Assembly: GCA_022836615.1 (NCBI GenBank)
Contig: MU405282.1
Span: forward strand, 62,001 to 126,000
Reading direction: 5' to 3'
Source: Annulohypoxylon bovei var. microspora
Taxonomy: Eukaryota > Ascomycota > Sordariomycetes > Xylariales > Hypoxylaceae
DNA length: 64,000 bases
A model generated the notes under the pieces. That model ran no database searches. It was not told the origin of the DNA and was given only the letters and a program-made list of their open reading frames with translations. Positions within the stretch are counted from its first letter, which is position 1, and each line of letters starts with the position of its first letter. Positions 11,507-23,026 of the stretch are shown piece by piece. Position numbers and translations under genes: made by a program.

Positions 11507-12416
11507 ATGACTGACTTAATGGTTTTGACTGAAGAGGAAGTTCGATACTTCCTAGCTTTACTTTCATGGGAACCAAGTGATGATGACGAGGATGACGATG
11601 ACGAAGATGAAGATGTTGAGGATGTTCAGGGTAGATCCCGTGATCCGGAGCGGCCTGCAGGACATCTCATGTTCCTAGTCCTAGGAGCGAAAGGTTGTGG
11701 AAAGACATCGATACTAGAAAGGGTAACAATTACATCTAAGGGGTCACATCTTCTGTGTGTCTAATATAGAGCAGTTCTGTCACGGCATGTCCGCAAAAGA
11801 ACCCGAAGAAGATAAGTCCTTCGATCCTGACGATCAAGAACGAGGATACCGCCACAGCATGAGGATCGAGGACCAGACCTACATTTTCAACGCCTTAGAG
11901 CTCCCCCCTCAGCACCTATCTGACGAAGAGCGGCTCAAGCAAGCCGTCCAGATCACGGAGGCGGCCATTCTAGTCTACGACGTCAGATCGCGAGCGTCGT
12001 TCAGTCTCGTGTCGGAAATCCACAATCGCATTTACGACATGATCGACAACAGGGAGCGCGCGTACGGCTTCGTTCTCATAGGCAGCAACTCGGACTGCGA
12101 GGACGAGGAGCGGAAGGTATCCTGGACGGAAGGCTACAAGCTGGCAGGGGGCTTCAAGCTCAAGTGCGCGTTCGCCGAGACGTCCGCGAAGACGGGCGAG
12201 AATATCGACAAAGTCTTCACCCAGCTAGCAAAGGAGGTGCTGAAACTCAGGTGGCTCAACCACCAACAGAGAGAGCAGGTCGAAAGGGTCTCGGATGATG
12301 TTCAGCAATACTCTATCGAGGTTTCTCTATCGAAACGTGTCGCCATGTGGAGATCGTGGGCGCGGCCTTGGTTTCAGCGGAGGGCGGGAGAGAGGAAGAC
12401 GTCTGCGCCATATTGA
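11507..12416 (+). CDS. Atypical Ras-like small GTPase
   Basis: Exons 11507-11722 and 11775-12416 join in phase 0 across a 52-nt intron ending GAGCAG; using the TATAG four bases upstream would break the frame. The protein is 285 residues. Residues 25-40 are almost all Asp/Glu. A P-loop, GAKGCGKTS, spans about residues 60-68 behind the hydrophobic strand HLMFLVL. The G4 position reads IGSNSD (174-179) where Ras has NKxD, and G5 is ETSAK (207-211). The segment ILVYDV followed by RASFSLVSEI is typical of Ras proteins. The DxxG switch II motif is not visible; ALELPPQ stands in its place. There is no C-terminal CAAX box (the end is KTSAPY). Nucleotide binding is plausible, but hydrolysis and membrane anchoring by prenylation are doubtful. 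Function unknown. Confidence 0.8.
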
Positions 12417-12894
12417 TTGTCAGATATTCAGCTGGGGACACTCATTTTCCCTCAAGGGGGACTTTCACTGTTGAATTAAGATTCTCACACCCATCTTATG
12501 GGTGGTGGGATGACATAATATGGAGATACCTACACCTATCATTTATAACCGAGTTATATGTTTAGTAAACTAATATGCAGCACCGAAATCTCACTCTCCA
12601 AGCTGAGCTATTTTCTCCTTCCTAGGATATTATTCCGCCTTTTCTCAAACTGTACCTACTTAATACATAAATGCGGCAATTCAGCGAAGACAATGGGTCC
12701 GTAAAATTGCAAATATCGTCATATCTTAATCATTTCCAATACACCAAGCCCAGCAACCTATATATGTGAGGTATGTATAAATATTGGTTCGATAACGCCC
12801 CCTATACCTACCTAGACATAGGGGTCTTCATCTATAAGACCCTTCTCACCTTTCCAATGTCTCTTTCACCTAGTTACCCACAACTAACTAGGTA
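12417..12894. other. Short convergent intergenic region
   Basis: It separates the stops of the GTPase and isocitrate lyase genes. It is AT-rich, contains TACCTACCTAG-like words near 12810, and shows no gene. Confidence 0.6.
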
Positions 12895-14668
12895 CTAATG
12901 GAACTGGTCCTCCGTAACCCCCTTCCCCATCGCCGCCGTGCTGCTCACACCACCCGTAACCATCTTCTGCAGCTCGTCGACATACGTCGCGCCGCTCCAC
13001 TTCTGGTGCTTAACAACATCGACGCCGCCCTCGATCTCGGGCTCCTGGACGAGCTCGCCGTAGGCGCGCATTCCGTCGCTCGCGTACGCACGGGCGAAGC
13101 GGTCGCTGATCAGCGCCGTCGTGTGCAGGCCCGCCAGCGTGATGAACTGCCAGCAGTACCCGAGCGTCGCCAGCCGGCGAATGTACGTCTCTTGCTCGTC
13201 ACGCGGCATCGCCGTCTTCCAGTTGAAGGAGGGCGAGAGGTTGTACGCCAGCCTTTCGAGTCTTATGTTAGTTACTTTTGCTACTATTTGGAGAGGGATT
13301 CAACGTACTTTTGCTCTGGCCAAACCTTGTGCACACCCGCCGCAAACTCCTCCGCCTGCTTGAAATCCGGGAGCTTGCTCTCCATCCAGATGGCGTCGCA
13401 GTACGGGGCATACGCAATCGCCCTGTTGATTGCGCAATCGCAGCCTCCCTTCAGCCTATAAAAACCCTCTCGCGTCCTCGGCGCGTCCCAGTCGAAGAAG
13501 ATATCCGCACCGGTCACGCCGTGCGCTATAGCCTTTGCCTCGGACAGACTCTTGCCCTTGGCCTGCGAAAGGTACTGTTGGGTTAGGTCCTTCTTATTCT
13601 GGAGCGCGGGCGAGTTGTTGATGGCGTCGATGACCGCCTCGTCGAAGCGCCGCAGGTTCGCCTGCTTCAGCCACGCGTCCTCAATTGCCTGCAGCTGGTC
13701 GCCGACTTTTCCCGCACGTTCCGCTGCCACCATCAGGTCGTTCAGCGGCTGCAGCTGGGGGTTCGTGCTCCCCAGGATGAACGCGTGGTCCCTCGTGTCG
13801 ATCGTCGTCGTGATTAGGGTCGCGGCCTCGGCGTCGGTTCGCGCGACAGCCAACAGGTCCGAGCCCATGATGTCGGCCTGGGCACGGATGGCGACGAGCC
13901 GGTTGATGTGCTCGGAGATGGGGACCAGGACCTTTCCGGCCATGTGCCCACACTTCTTGGTACCGGGCGCCTGGTCCTCGATGTGAATACCGGCGGCGCC
14001 CTGCTCGATGAAAAGCTTGGTCAGCTTCATGACGGCGGTGAGGCCTCCGTGGCCGGTATCCGCGTCAGCGATGATGGGGCGCAGGTAGTCGATATTGGCA
14101 AGCTTAGCGCGCTCGGCCTTAGGTACGCTGAGGCGCTCTTGCCGCTGTTTGCGGTCGTGGAAGAGCTGTGCCATGAAGAGGTGCTTGACTTTGTTGGGGA
14201 CGGTGGTCTGTTTTCCATTAGTATTTAGATACACGGGTCTACGGCTGAAGTAGAATGGAGGAAAGAGAGGATCCGACTTACATATGGGTAGTCTGCTAGA
14301 TCCGGGCCAGGTTCGTCGGATGACGAGGCGGTTGACGATGATTGCCAGCCGGAGACGTAGACGGTGTCTAGATACTTAGCCATCTGTGTGACCATAGTGG
14401 GCTCCAAGCAGCCGTATGTATAACTAGCATCACGATTCTGGAAGCGGCCTTCGAGGATCTTGAACAGCTTCTTTGATTGTGCGTTGCTCGGGTAGTCGAT
14501 CTTTAGGTACCCTCTCTTCGAGACGATCTGCTCGGCGGTGAACGGCCGTCTCGTGTATCTCCATCTAGGATCGCTCCACCATTGCTTAACGGCCTCGACT
14601 TCCTTCAAGAATAGCTCGTCTTCGACATTCGGATCGATGCCCGCGTTGATCATGTTGTTTGAAGCCAT
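12895..14668 (-). CDS. icl1: Isocitrate lyase (glyoxylate cycle)
   Basis: Three minus-strand exons, 14282-14668, 13309-14207 and 12895-13252, join in frame (introns 74 and 56 nt) to give 547 residues. The start ATG at 14666-14668 gives MASNNMINAG. The enzyme cleaves isocitrate to glyoxylate and succinate, allowing growth on acetate, fatty acids and other C2 sources; it acts in peroxisomes/glyoxysomes or cytosol. The N-terminal segment WWSDPRW and RPFTAEQIVSKRG, the metal/substrate motif IADADTGHGG, and the catalytic signature KKCGH at residues 213-217 (Cys215) are intact, as is SPSFNWK near the last exon start. The length matches fungal isocitrate lyase. A 2-methylisocitrate lyase paralogue is less likely given the close match to the KKCGHMAGKVLVP signature region. 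No SKL-type C-terminal peroxisome signal is present (end DQFH). Confidence 0.95.
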
Positions 14669-16955
14669 TATGGGCAAGGTAGGTTATGGATGATAAGGGT
14701 ATGCAGCGACAATGTATGATGTCAAGTCTCCTCTCAGTATAGGTATAGAAGCTTTAGGGCATAAGTCTTTGTTTAGTCCCTAGAGCTCAAGTCGACGAAG
14801 CGATAAGTATATCTATCTTGTGCGTATGTGTATACCTACTTACTCCCGAGTTACCTTACTATACACGGGAATCTGAGGAAGAAAGATCTAATATGAGGAA
14901 TTGGGTTAAGAATGAGTCAAATGTCAAGATTCAAGAGCAAAAGGTTACATGTGGATCTTTATCAACAAAGAAGATTCCGAGCTACGGATGCAGACATACG
15001 GGTGAGAGATGACTGCCTATACATAAGCTGGCAAAACGCATCTCAGTCGGCTTAGAATACATACTTACCAAAGCAACCTACCACAGGCCCAGAGGCTCGG
15101 CAGCGATCGGTCAAGCGGCTATGGGCATTCCATCATATCTTGCCATAGATAACTGGCTCGATGACTCCCAACCAGCCACGGTACCGCTTATCCATTGACC
15201 ATTGGCCATTGGGCCAGACTCTCTTTCTTTGCGTCTTCAGCGGTGCGCCTCGGAACTAAGGAGTAGCACATGGGGTTAACAAGCCGCAAAGCACCTCGAC
15301 TTGGAGCTTCTGACGTCGAAACGATGCGGCTTCTCGGCTCAAGGGGAACTGGGAGGGTCTAGATGGGAGTAAGGGTGATGAATCTGGTTTGCCGTAATTG
15401 GCCGAGTTGCCGAGTTAGAGCCCAGAAGGAGAAGAAGAAGAACAAAGCTAAGTCAATCCCCTGGTCCCCCGCAATTGGAGGCGTTGGGGTTGTACCGTAG
15501 TACCTAAAGACCGGGGCCCAGGATTAACATTTGAAGGGAATTTGGAAGCTTCCACTCTTTTAGCATTTGATAATGACGTTATATCAGTATATCAATTGTC
15601 GTAAGTCTTTATTACTACTACGGCATTTTCAGTCAATTGACGAATATATATTCTAGCAAATTATGTTTACTTATTTTTGAGACATTTGAGTCGTGAATTA
15701 TTATGTACAAAGCAATTAGTACTAAAAAAGAAACTAGTCTCTTGTCGGACATCTGTACCTTGTATTCTGGGGTAGGGCAACTTATCGGGAGCTTGACATG
15801 TGAAGATGCAAATGTATGAATCAGTCCACACTCCCCAAATTATCCAATAGAAAAATAGCCATTCGATCTATCGCAGTAAAGGACCTCTTCCGTACCTATG
15901 TATTGTATATCATCGACTTGTAGGTACTTGTTGTGTAACAAGGAACGGAACTTTCCCCGTTCGCACCCGAGTCTCGAACCTTAGCCCCCGGGCCTCGGTT
16001 CGCAGGAGCTTAGCTGAAATACCGCCTATTTTCGAATCTTTGCAAAGTTGGCAGACCCATATTTAAATAGCTTTAACCATTTTAAGCCAATGGAATCTGG
16101 GGTTCATTCAACAACACCTGATTAAAATGTCCCCACTCTTTTTACAATAAAATCTTTTCAATCCTGCCAAGACACACTAACCAATAACCGCTTAAAGATA
16201 AGCTATCAGTTTCTTACTAATTGCTTACTAATCCCCTTATCATTTCTTATCGGATTTCTTTTGATATTGGAACCAGTAGAGCCTCACGTTTGAGCTAACT
16301 ACAAATAGTAAAGCGCACCATAAAGGGTTTAGTGGTTTTTAAAAGCGGGTCTGCCAACTTTGCAAAGATTCGAAAATAGGCGGTATACACTCCACCACAG
16401 ATACTCGACATGCGCTGAATTCGAACTATTGAACCGTACCAATAGAGTTTCACGTGAACGAGGATACTCTTCATAGATTGATGCCCCACGGCTGTTGGTA
16501 CTGTAACGGTGTTACCTATGTAGTTAGCAATCTCATATCCCATCCGTTACTCGTCACTCTTCTACAATATCTCTTCAGACTCTATCATTCGATCACCCAT
16601 CTAGCCTGATCATATAATTCAAAACGAAGCGATTTTCAACTTACACACATAGAGTCCCCAAAATTAAAAACTAAACAATACTTATTCATCGATCTACAAC
16701 AGTACAATACTGCGTACATCAAGTTGAGCGCACACGGATGCAACCTATTCCTTCCCCATCTTCCTAATTCCCTCTTCCACTCCTAACCCAGCCTTAGTAC
16801 CTAAAGTTAGCCATGCAAGAAAAGATGCTTATTCGTTAAGTACCAGTTATGAGCACACATAAAGAATTATGCTTGTTCTAGGTAACCAGTAATCTTGAGC
16901 GAGCGGTGTCTCCCATCCCCGTTCGCAAAACATCGACCTGATCTTGACTCTCAAC
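14669..16955. other. Intergenic region upstream of isocitrate lyase, containing a transposon-like element
   Basis: No gene is supported in 2.3 kb. The main content is the 362-bp inverted-repeat element at 16022-16383. The rest is presumed promoter of isocitrate lyase plus the 3' side of the trehalase gene. Frames near 14818 and 16295 are short and unlike known proteins. Confidence 0.6.
16022..16383. mobile_element. MITE-like non-autonomous element with perfect terminal inverted repeats, TA target site (Tc1/mariner type)
   Basis: The 40 bases at 16019-16058 are the exact reverse complement of 16347-16386. Read as an element beginning CCGCCTATTTTCG and ending with its complement, it is flanked on both sides by TA (16020-16021 and 16384-16385), the duplication expected of Tc1/mariner transposition. 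Inward of the perfect part, weaker pairing continues for about 20 bases. The 362-bp element carries no reading frame for a transposase, so it would need one encoded elsewhere. The superfamily is inferred from the TA duplication, which is short enough to arise by chance; the inverted repeat itself is certain. Confidence 0.78.
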
Positions 16956-19473
16956 TCAGGCCAACTCCTGTAGCAGCTTCTCCTCCTTCAGCTGTTGGGC
17001 CCTCTCGTATGTCTCATACGGCGTCAGCGTCCCCAGCGCCCTCTTCATCTCCGTGTTGATGAACTGGAGGCCGTACACGTAACTCGCATTGACCCAGCCG
17101 AATCTAAATATATATTAGCCCCGTTTACTTCAACGTTCGTTCGACTTTCAATTTTGGCTCGATCTTGGTCTTCAACTTACCCTTCCTTGGCAACACCCTT
17201 AAAATCCAGCCCTTGGTTTCCATACTCTGCATCTACGCGGTGCGGATCCACCGGCCGCGTGACATCGTACTTCTCCACCACCACGCCGTTGAAGTCGAAG
17301 AACGCCTTGGTCACCATGAACAACCACTTGTACGACAGCTTCTGGGCCAGGTCCGCATATCCGTACCGGTACAGCCCCGTCCACGCTAGCATCTGCTGCG
17401 GTGCCCACCCGTACGGGTAATCCCACTGTCTGTTGGGTCTCTCTAGGCTCACCGCGCCGCGGCTCTCCTCCGTGCCCGACAGTAGACCGCCGTACGCCTC
17501 AAACTTGGGCAGTGCGTACTTGACCACCTTAGCTGCGCGTTCCGGGTCCGGTACGCCTGCCCACAGCGGCCAGAATGTCGTGCAGCTCTCGTATGTGCAC
17601 TGCTCCTGCTTGACGGTGTCGTAGTCGAAGTACATGCCCTTGTCCTCATTCCAGCAGTACTTGTGGATCGCCGCTCTTCTCCTCTTCCATCTACGGTCCC
17701 AGTTCGCCGACGTCTCCACTTGACCTGGAACCATGTCACCGCCGCACCACTCCGCCGGGATCTCCAGCTTATCCCCAAACACGTTGCGGATCGTGCGCGC
17801 GATGTCCATCTCGTACTTGTAGATTAGCGAGTTCAGATCGATGGTCGCGAGGTTAGCGCAGATCTTTTCCAGCCTATACGATGTGTCGTGGCCCGACTCT
17901 CGCACCGCTCGGTCATGGAGGAAGTATTCGTCTAATTCCGGCTCATCGACCTTCCTATGGTTGTATGCTCTAACGAATTCCTCAAATTTCATGTTGTATT
18001 TCTTAGCGTACGGCTCGAGAATATGAACGAAATGAGAAGCTTCAGTTTCCGGTGGTACACCCAACCCTTCCGGACGGTATCTCGACAAACCGGTCTTGGG
18101 GTCCAGCCGTGGTTCCGCCGTCCATACGCAGTAATACTCCTTGATCGCGGCAAGCAACGCCGTGCGAAGGAAGTCAATCGCCCCAGGCTCGTGCTGGATC
18201 TTTTCGTACACGCGAAGAGCCATATCGGTTAAGAAGGGCGGCTGTGATCGTGATAAGTAGTACGATCTAGTTGCGTTGAGGATTTTGCCATAGTGTTTAA
18301 TGCAGAAGCAGAAGTTTTGAACCATCGACTTAGCGAGGTACGCCTTGTCATTAACTAGCAGCCCAAGAGACTCCATGTAGCTATCCCACCCGTACAACTC
18401 ATTGAACCTCCCTCCCGGAACCACAAATGGAAGCCCGCGTAAGGTTTTCTCTCCAGTCTTCGGATCGACCACTTCCTCCATATCGACCGCAAGCAGCCCA
18501 GGTTTATCATTCATATCTCGCACTACTTCGGGTGTAATATTCTCAGGCAGGTACAGAACATCTAGCCGAATTTCTGGTCGGTCTCGAGCAACTTTTTGGT
18601 AAAATTCGTATTGCTCCGGAGCTCCTCTCGGGACATATATACGAGGCCGCGGATCATCTGTCCAGTCTTTGGGATCTTTTGCCGCCCTCTCAATGCTCGA
18701 TGCGTCGATGCGACGAGTCAGGCCTTCCCAGAATTGGTTCTTAATGAGCCTAGATAATCTGCTGACTGGGTTCTCGTTGAGGCGGCCTATGTCAAGGATG
18801 ATTCGCTTCCGACCGAACTCTTTCGCCATATACAATTCTTGCAAGAGGTTCGAAAGCATATATGTGCCTCTGATATCGAATCGGTGATAGCCACCAGATG
18901 CGGCAGTTCGAAGGGCCATCACCTAATTAAGAAGGTTTAGGAACCGATCTGTAGTGTCTAGGCAATTATTAGGTATTGGGGGACTAACCTTCGGACCAGC
19001 ATCCTCAATCGTGATTTGCATATTGCCATCGGTGTCTTCTTGAGCCTGTAAACTCTCTAAGGTACTGTCGACATCGACAAGAAACTGGCGTGAGTGTTGC
19101 CTACTACCTTCATCTACCATTAAGGCAAGTTAGTTACCTTCTTTCTTCTTTGTATTAAGCTAGGGTGTTCTCATACCATGACTACCTCGTCTATGTGGTT
19201 CGTGGAGCCCCATTCGCTCGATCTCTTGAATGATGCCATTCTATATTATCTTAGCCTGTATTCTACGAATTGTCGTACAAGGTAATACATGGCACAGCAT
19301 ACCTGGGAGAGTGTGCGATTCCGCTTGTTCAATCGATCTCCATGCCGAGCATCGGAGGTGTAGTATGTTTTGGCATCGTCGAATACACCAAAATCGTCAC
19401 TTCCGCCGCGAACCCCGTCTTTTACATCTCGCCGGTGGCTTTTCGTGACACCCGACGTTAGTAAATCGGCCAT
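16956..19473 (-). CDS. NTH1: Neutral (cytosolic, Ca2+/PKA-regulated) trehalase
   Basis: Five minus-strand exons, 19303-19473, 19177-19240, 18989-19113, 17181-18922 and 16956-17103, join in frame to 749 residues. The enzyme hydrolyses the stress sugar trehalose to two glucose. The N-terminal regulatory part carries RRGSH at about 74-78, a good protein kinase A site, and the calcium-binding loop EDTDGNMQITIED at about 104-116. The GH37 trehalase signatures follow: PGGRFNELYGWDSYM near residue 289 and QWDYPYGWAP near 620. The protein ends EKLLQELA. Length and domain order match fungal neutral trehalases; acid trehalases lack the calcium loop and carry a signal peptide. Regulation by PKA phosphorylation and calcium is established for the yeast enzyme and inferred here from the conserved sites. 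Two AGGGG stress elements lie upstream. Confidence 0.95.
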
Positions 19474-19758
19474 GGCGAGTTGGCGATAGCAATTCGCAGA
19501 TGTTGTGAGGGTAAAGAAGGGTCAAAGAGAAAGCAATACAGTAAAAGCGGTATGGAACCGTCGGTCGAAGTTATGGCTAGTGGGGTATTCCGGAGATTCT
19601 ATTGCGTTTTCGTAATCAAGCGCCCCGATATTCCCTAGATACGATATTTTTTGTCTAACCGATTTTCTCCACGACTAGCAATTTCAATAGGAAAGTAGGA
19701 AAGGGCGAGTTAAGTAAGTCGAAATCGAGGGATTAAGTAGTGTAATACGCGCGGGGCG

Positions 19759-19918
19759 AGGGGATCGTGACCGTGGGACAATTCTAAGCTAGGATACTGG
19801 TTGGTGACCGCCACGAATCGACAGGGAATAGAGATGTAGTAGAGACGGACAGATCAGACCAAGGTCCTTGCGTAATCACAAGGGACATAAACATCCGACA
19901 ACCAACTAGGATTAGGGG
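19759..19918 (-). promoter_or_regulatory. Two AGGGG stress-response-like elements upstream of trehalase
   Basis: AGGGG occurs at 19759-19763 and 19914-19918, about 290 and 440 bases upstream of the trehalase start. In yeast this pentamer (STRE) is bound by Msn2/Msn4 and controls stress genes including neutral trehalase. A five-base word is frequent by chance, so this is only a candidate. Confidence 0.25.
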
Positions 19919-22334
19919 CGAGACTCTATCGTCAATTTAGAACCCAATCAAAAATCAATATTACGTACGGGCGACTTAGATTTTATGTTGAGTTAGGAGT
20001 TCGTGAGAAAAGAGTATCGGATAATAGGTTGAGAGATAGCTGGAAATATGTAGGTATGTTAGGAAGAAATAGAAGAACATTGAAATTGACAAGCTGAAGT
20101 AGATACGGTAAAGTTCCCTCAGATTTAGTTGAGCAGGGGGGGATGATGTCAGATAGCTCCAAGTTCTAGTAGTAAAGTAGGTGCGGAAACGGAAGGCCAC
20201 TGCCAAACCTTCACTTGATTGCCTTGATTGACTTAATTGACCAATCCAATATGTACATACTTGTACGTAAAGGCTAGCACGTGCCCACCCTTACATGGGG
20301 GTTCCTTCTCCAATGAAACAACACTTTCTTCTTAGATTCTCACACCAAGTTAGCCTCAACAATGAATCCCTTCTTTTTTCAGATGAGCTTTGCTGCGGCG
20401 TTAAATATAGAAACTCCAAGTCAATTGTAATTTTCAATTCATATCTCCAGACTATCAACTTACTCAGGTACATAACGAAGTCAACATGCCACCATACATA
20501 CCCGTCCTGGCCCTTAAAATCTAATATATTCCATTCGACAATCGAATATCAAAAATATCAGGGTCCTTTGATTAAACTCAACAAGCACTGCAGGATGACG
20601 GCGTGGCCCCGCTCAAGCTCCCCACCCTACCAAATCGAAATATATTAACCATTTTAGCATCCAATCGAATTATTGATTATCCTCCATTTCGGTAACGTCC
20701 CGAGAGTTTGCGCGACAAAAATAATATAAATACGGGTACTATGCGTGCCTATTGCTATATCACATTTTCTACGCCAATTCATCCAAAGCTTTCGTCGCTA
20801 TTTTACATAGTAGTTGTGGACTTGTGGGATGAGTCCAACTTAAGAAAGATCTCGCTCAGATCTTTGACGAAACATCGGGGCACGTAACGTCAAGATATGA
20901 TGTATATCTCCACCTCTTCAGCTGACTATGAATTCATATTCCCACTGTTATCAAAACGGACCGTTTTTGAATTGACGTGGCAAAGGTTCCTACTTATCAT
21001 CAATAGACCCAATGTTTGACTTGAGAGATATGTTAATAGCGAGACTGTGTCGTTCTTTGTTTTACTTATGCTGACCTAAAGAGTTGAGATGGTATCACGA
21101 GATATTCAGCGAATTTAAGAGGTTGACTAGTATAGACATAGTAATATTATAGCGTGTCTTTGTTTAATAGCCACGTGTGTAGTAACACTATATTGATGTC
21201 CTTGTATCAAAGAATTAGTTTCTAAATACCCACTAGATAGGTACTTAAGGTACTCTCACCAAGTTTTCTATGGTATCCCTTCTTCCGTCACTGCTGCTAC
21301 GAGTGAATAGTATTGCGGCTTTTTATGCCTAGCTGCCTAAATACCCGTCCTGCTCAGACCTTAGCTTTGACCGTGTACCGGGTCCAACTATGGAAATAAG
21401 GGAAGAGTGATATACCCACGGACGTCTATCGTGAGATTTGAACGAACCCTAACTGAATTCCACATGCTTACTATTTCTCTGTTCAATTTCTACGCTCCGT
21501 AAGGTGGATAGTATATCCACTGTGATAATGATTTTAAGCTCTTATATCGGATCATCAGCTTCAACTTACCCAACTAAAAAAAGAATTAAAAAAATTAACA
21601 TGGTCTCGAATAACTGAACGCAGACAGCACAGGAACAATCCGCTTTCCGGGCGCCTCGTTGCCAGTGCGCCGCCCAGTCTGGAACTTTTGAGTTTGCCTT
21701 GTGGTCGGAAGACTTTATACATCTAGACGCATTGGGGTTGCGGGTCACTAGAAAAGTATACCATCGCCGGCCCGAATCTTAGATGTTGATCTGCAAATGG
21801 AAGATGATATCCGCCTGTGCGGATTCCCTGCTGGACGCTGTGGTCAATAGGTATGCATGCGGCTCTAAGGCGCAAAGCGCGTACCGATATCAACGAACTT
21901 TCGTAGACATTTAGAGACTCAATTGTTATCTCAGTATATTTGAAGTTGAAATGTCTCGATTTAAGTTTCCATCATATAAATGAATCAAGATCTCACGTGA
22001 AGAAAGTGGCTGCTGAGGTCTATGCGCGTACCCGAGCTTGCAGTCACACTCATCCACTTGATAGGTTACCAATAATCCATGAGGTAATGCTCCTGCAAAA
22101 GACAACTAACTACCTACCTAGGTAATTAAGGCAGAACATGGTGGGCTTTTCTCGATTTGACTTGAACATAGGTATTATTATCAAACTAATCAGCGAGATA
22201 TAGAATACTATTATAGTAGCTTTTAGATCGTAGATCCGCTTTCATCCCAGGAGCCGATCTCCGGGCGCTGGAGCCGGTGGTGCTAAAAAACACCTACAAA
22301 TAAACCACTAGTGGCCGCCCTGCCACCTTCAATG

Positions 22335-23026
22335 CAGTAACTTTAAGTAAACAACCCAGATTTTCCGAACGAACACACCCCATCCACTTTTTACTGTTTT
22401 CGGTAAGCTTATTGGTCAGAGCCACTAATACTTATTCTCCCATAAAACTCATCCACATACACTTATACACCCACACTTTTAATTAATTAATCGCCCCTTT
22501 CAATTGACTTTATCGAAAATGTATACCCATTTGAAAGTGTTCGAAAAGCTTCAAATAATTTTTTTCATTTTTAATAATTAAAGCCGTAATAATGATGCTG
22601 AAAAAGTAGGTTAGTTAAAAGGTAAGGTAGTAAATATATGTGGGGCAGTATGCAGCTAAGGGTATCACGTGACTACCTTCATTCCAACACCTTACTAATC
22701 TTTCAACTTGCGCAACATTTTCAAATCGCAACTTTAAATATTGAAACGAAATTTATTAAATAGCGCCTTTGAAGCGCTTTCGAATGAACCTAGTGCATTT
22801 TGTTTAATACTAGTTTTGGGTGCGATATGGTTAAATACGTACGTTTGATTCAATTGGCATTGGTGATACTTAGATTTGTATGGCGATTTGTATGTGTGAG
22901 AAAGTACCTGTGGTGCGATGTAGGTGAGATTGATCAAGTTGGTGAGTATGAACCAATAAGAGGCTTGAAAAAAGTGGATGGGGTGTGTTCGTTCGGAAAA
23001 TCTGGGTTGTTTACTTAAAGTTACTG
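22335..23026. mobile_element. Non-autonomous DNA transposon with perfect 58-bp terminal inverted repeats and 9-bp target duplication (Mutator-like)
   Basis: Bases 22335-22392 are the exact reverse complement of 22969-23026 (58 of 58), starting CAGTAACTTTAAG. The element is flanked by the direct repeat CCTTCAATG at 22326-22334 and 23027-23035, a nine-base duplication. Long inverted repeats plus a 9-bp duplication are the hallmarks of Mutator-like elements. If one terminal base is counted differently the duplication is eight bases, which would suit hAT instead. The interior is AT-rich and encodes no transposase; the 99-codon minus-strand frame inside is probably accidental. Perfect TIRs suggest a recent insertion. 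Confidence 0.88.

Noticed and set aside
15965..15990. TCTCGAACC tRNA-like B-box on the minus strand
   Set aside because: No flanking T-stem pairing and no cloverleaf.
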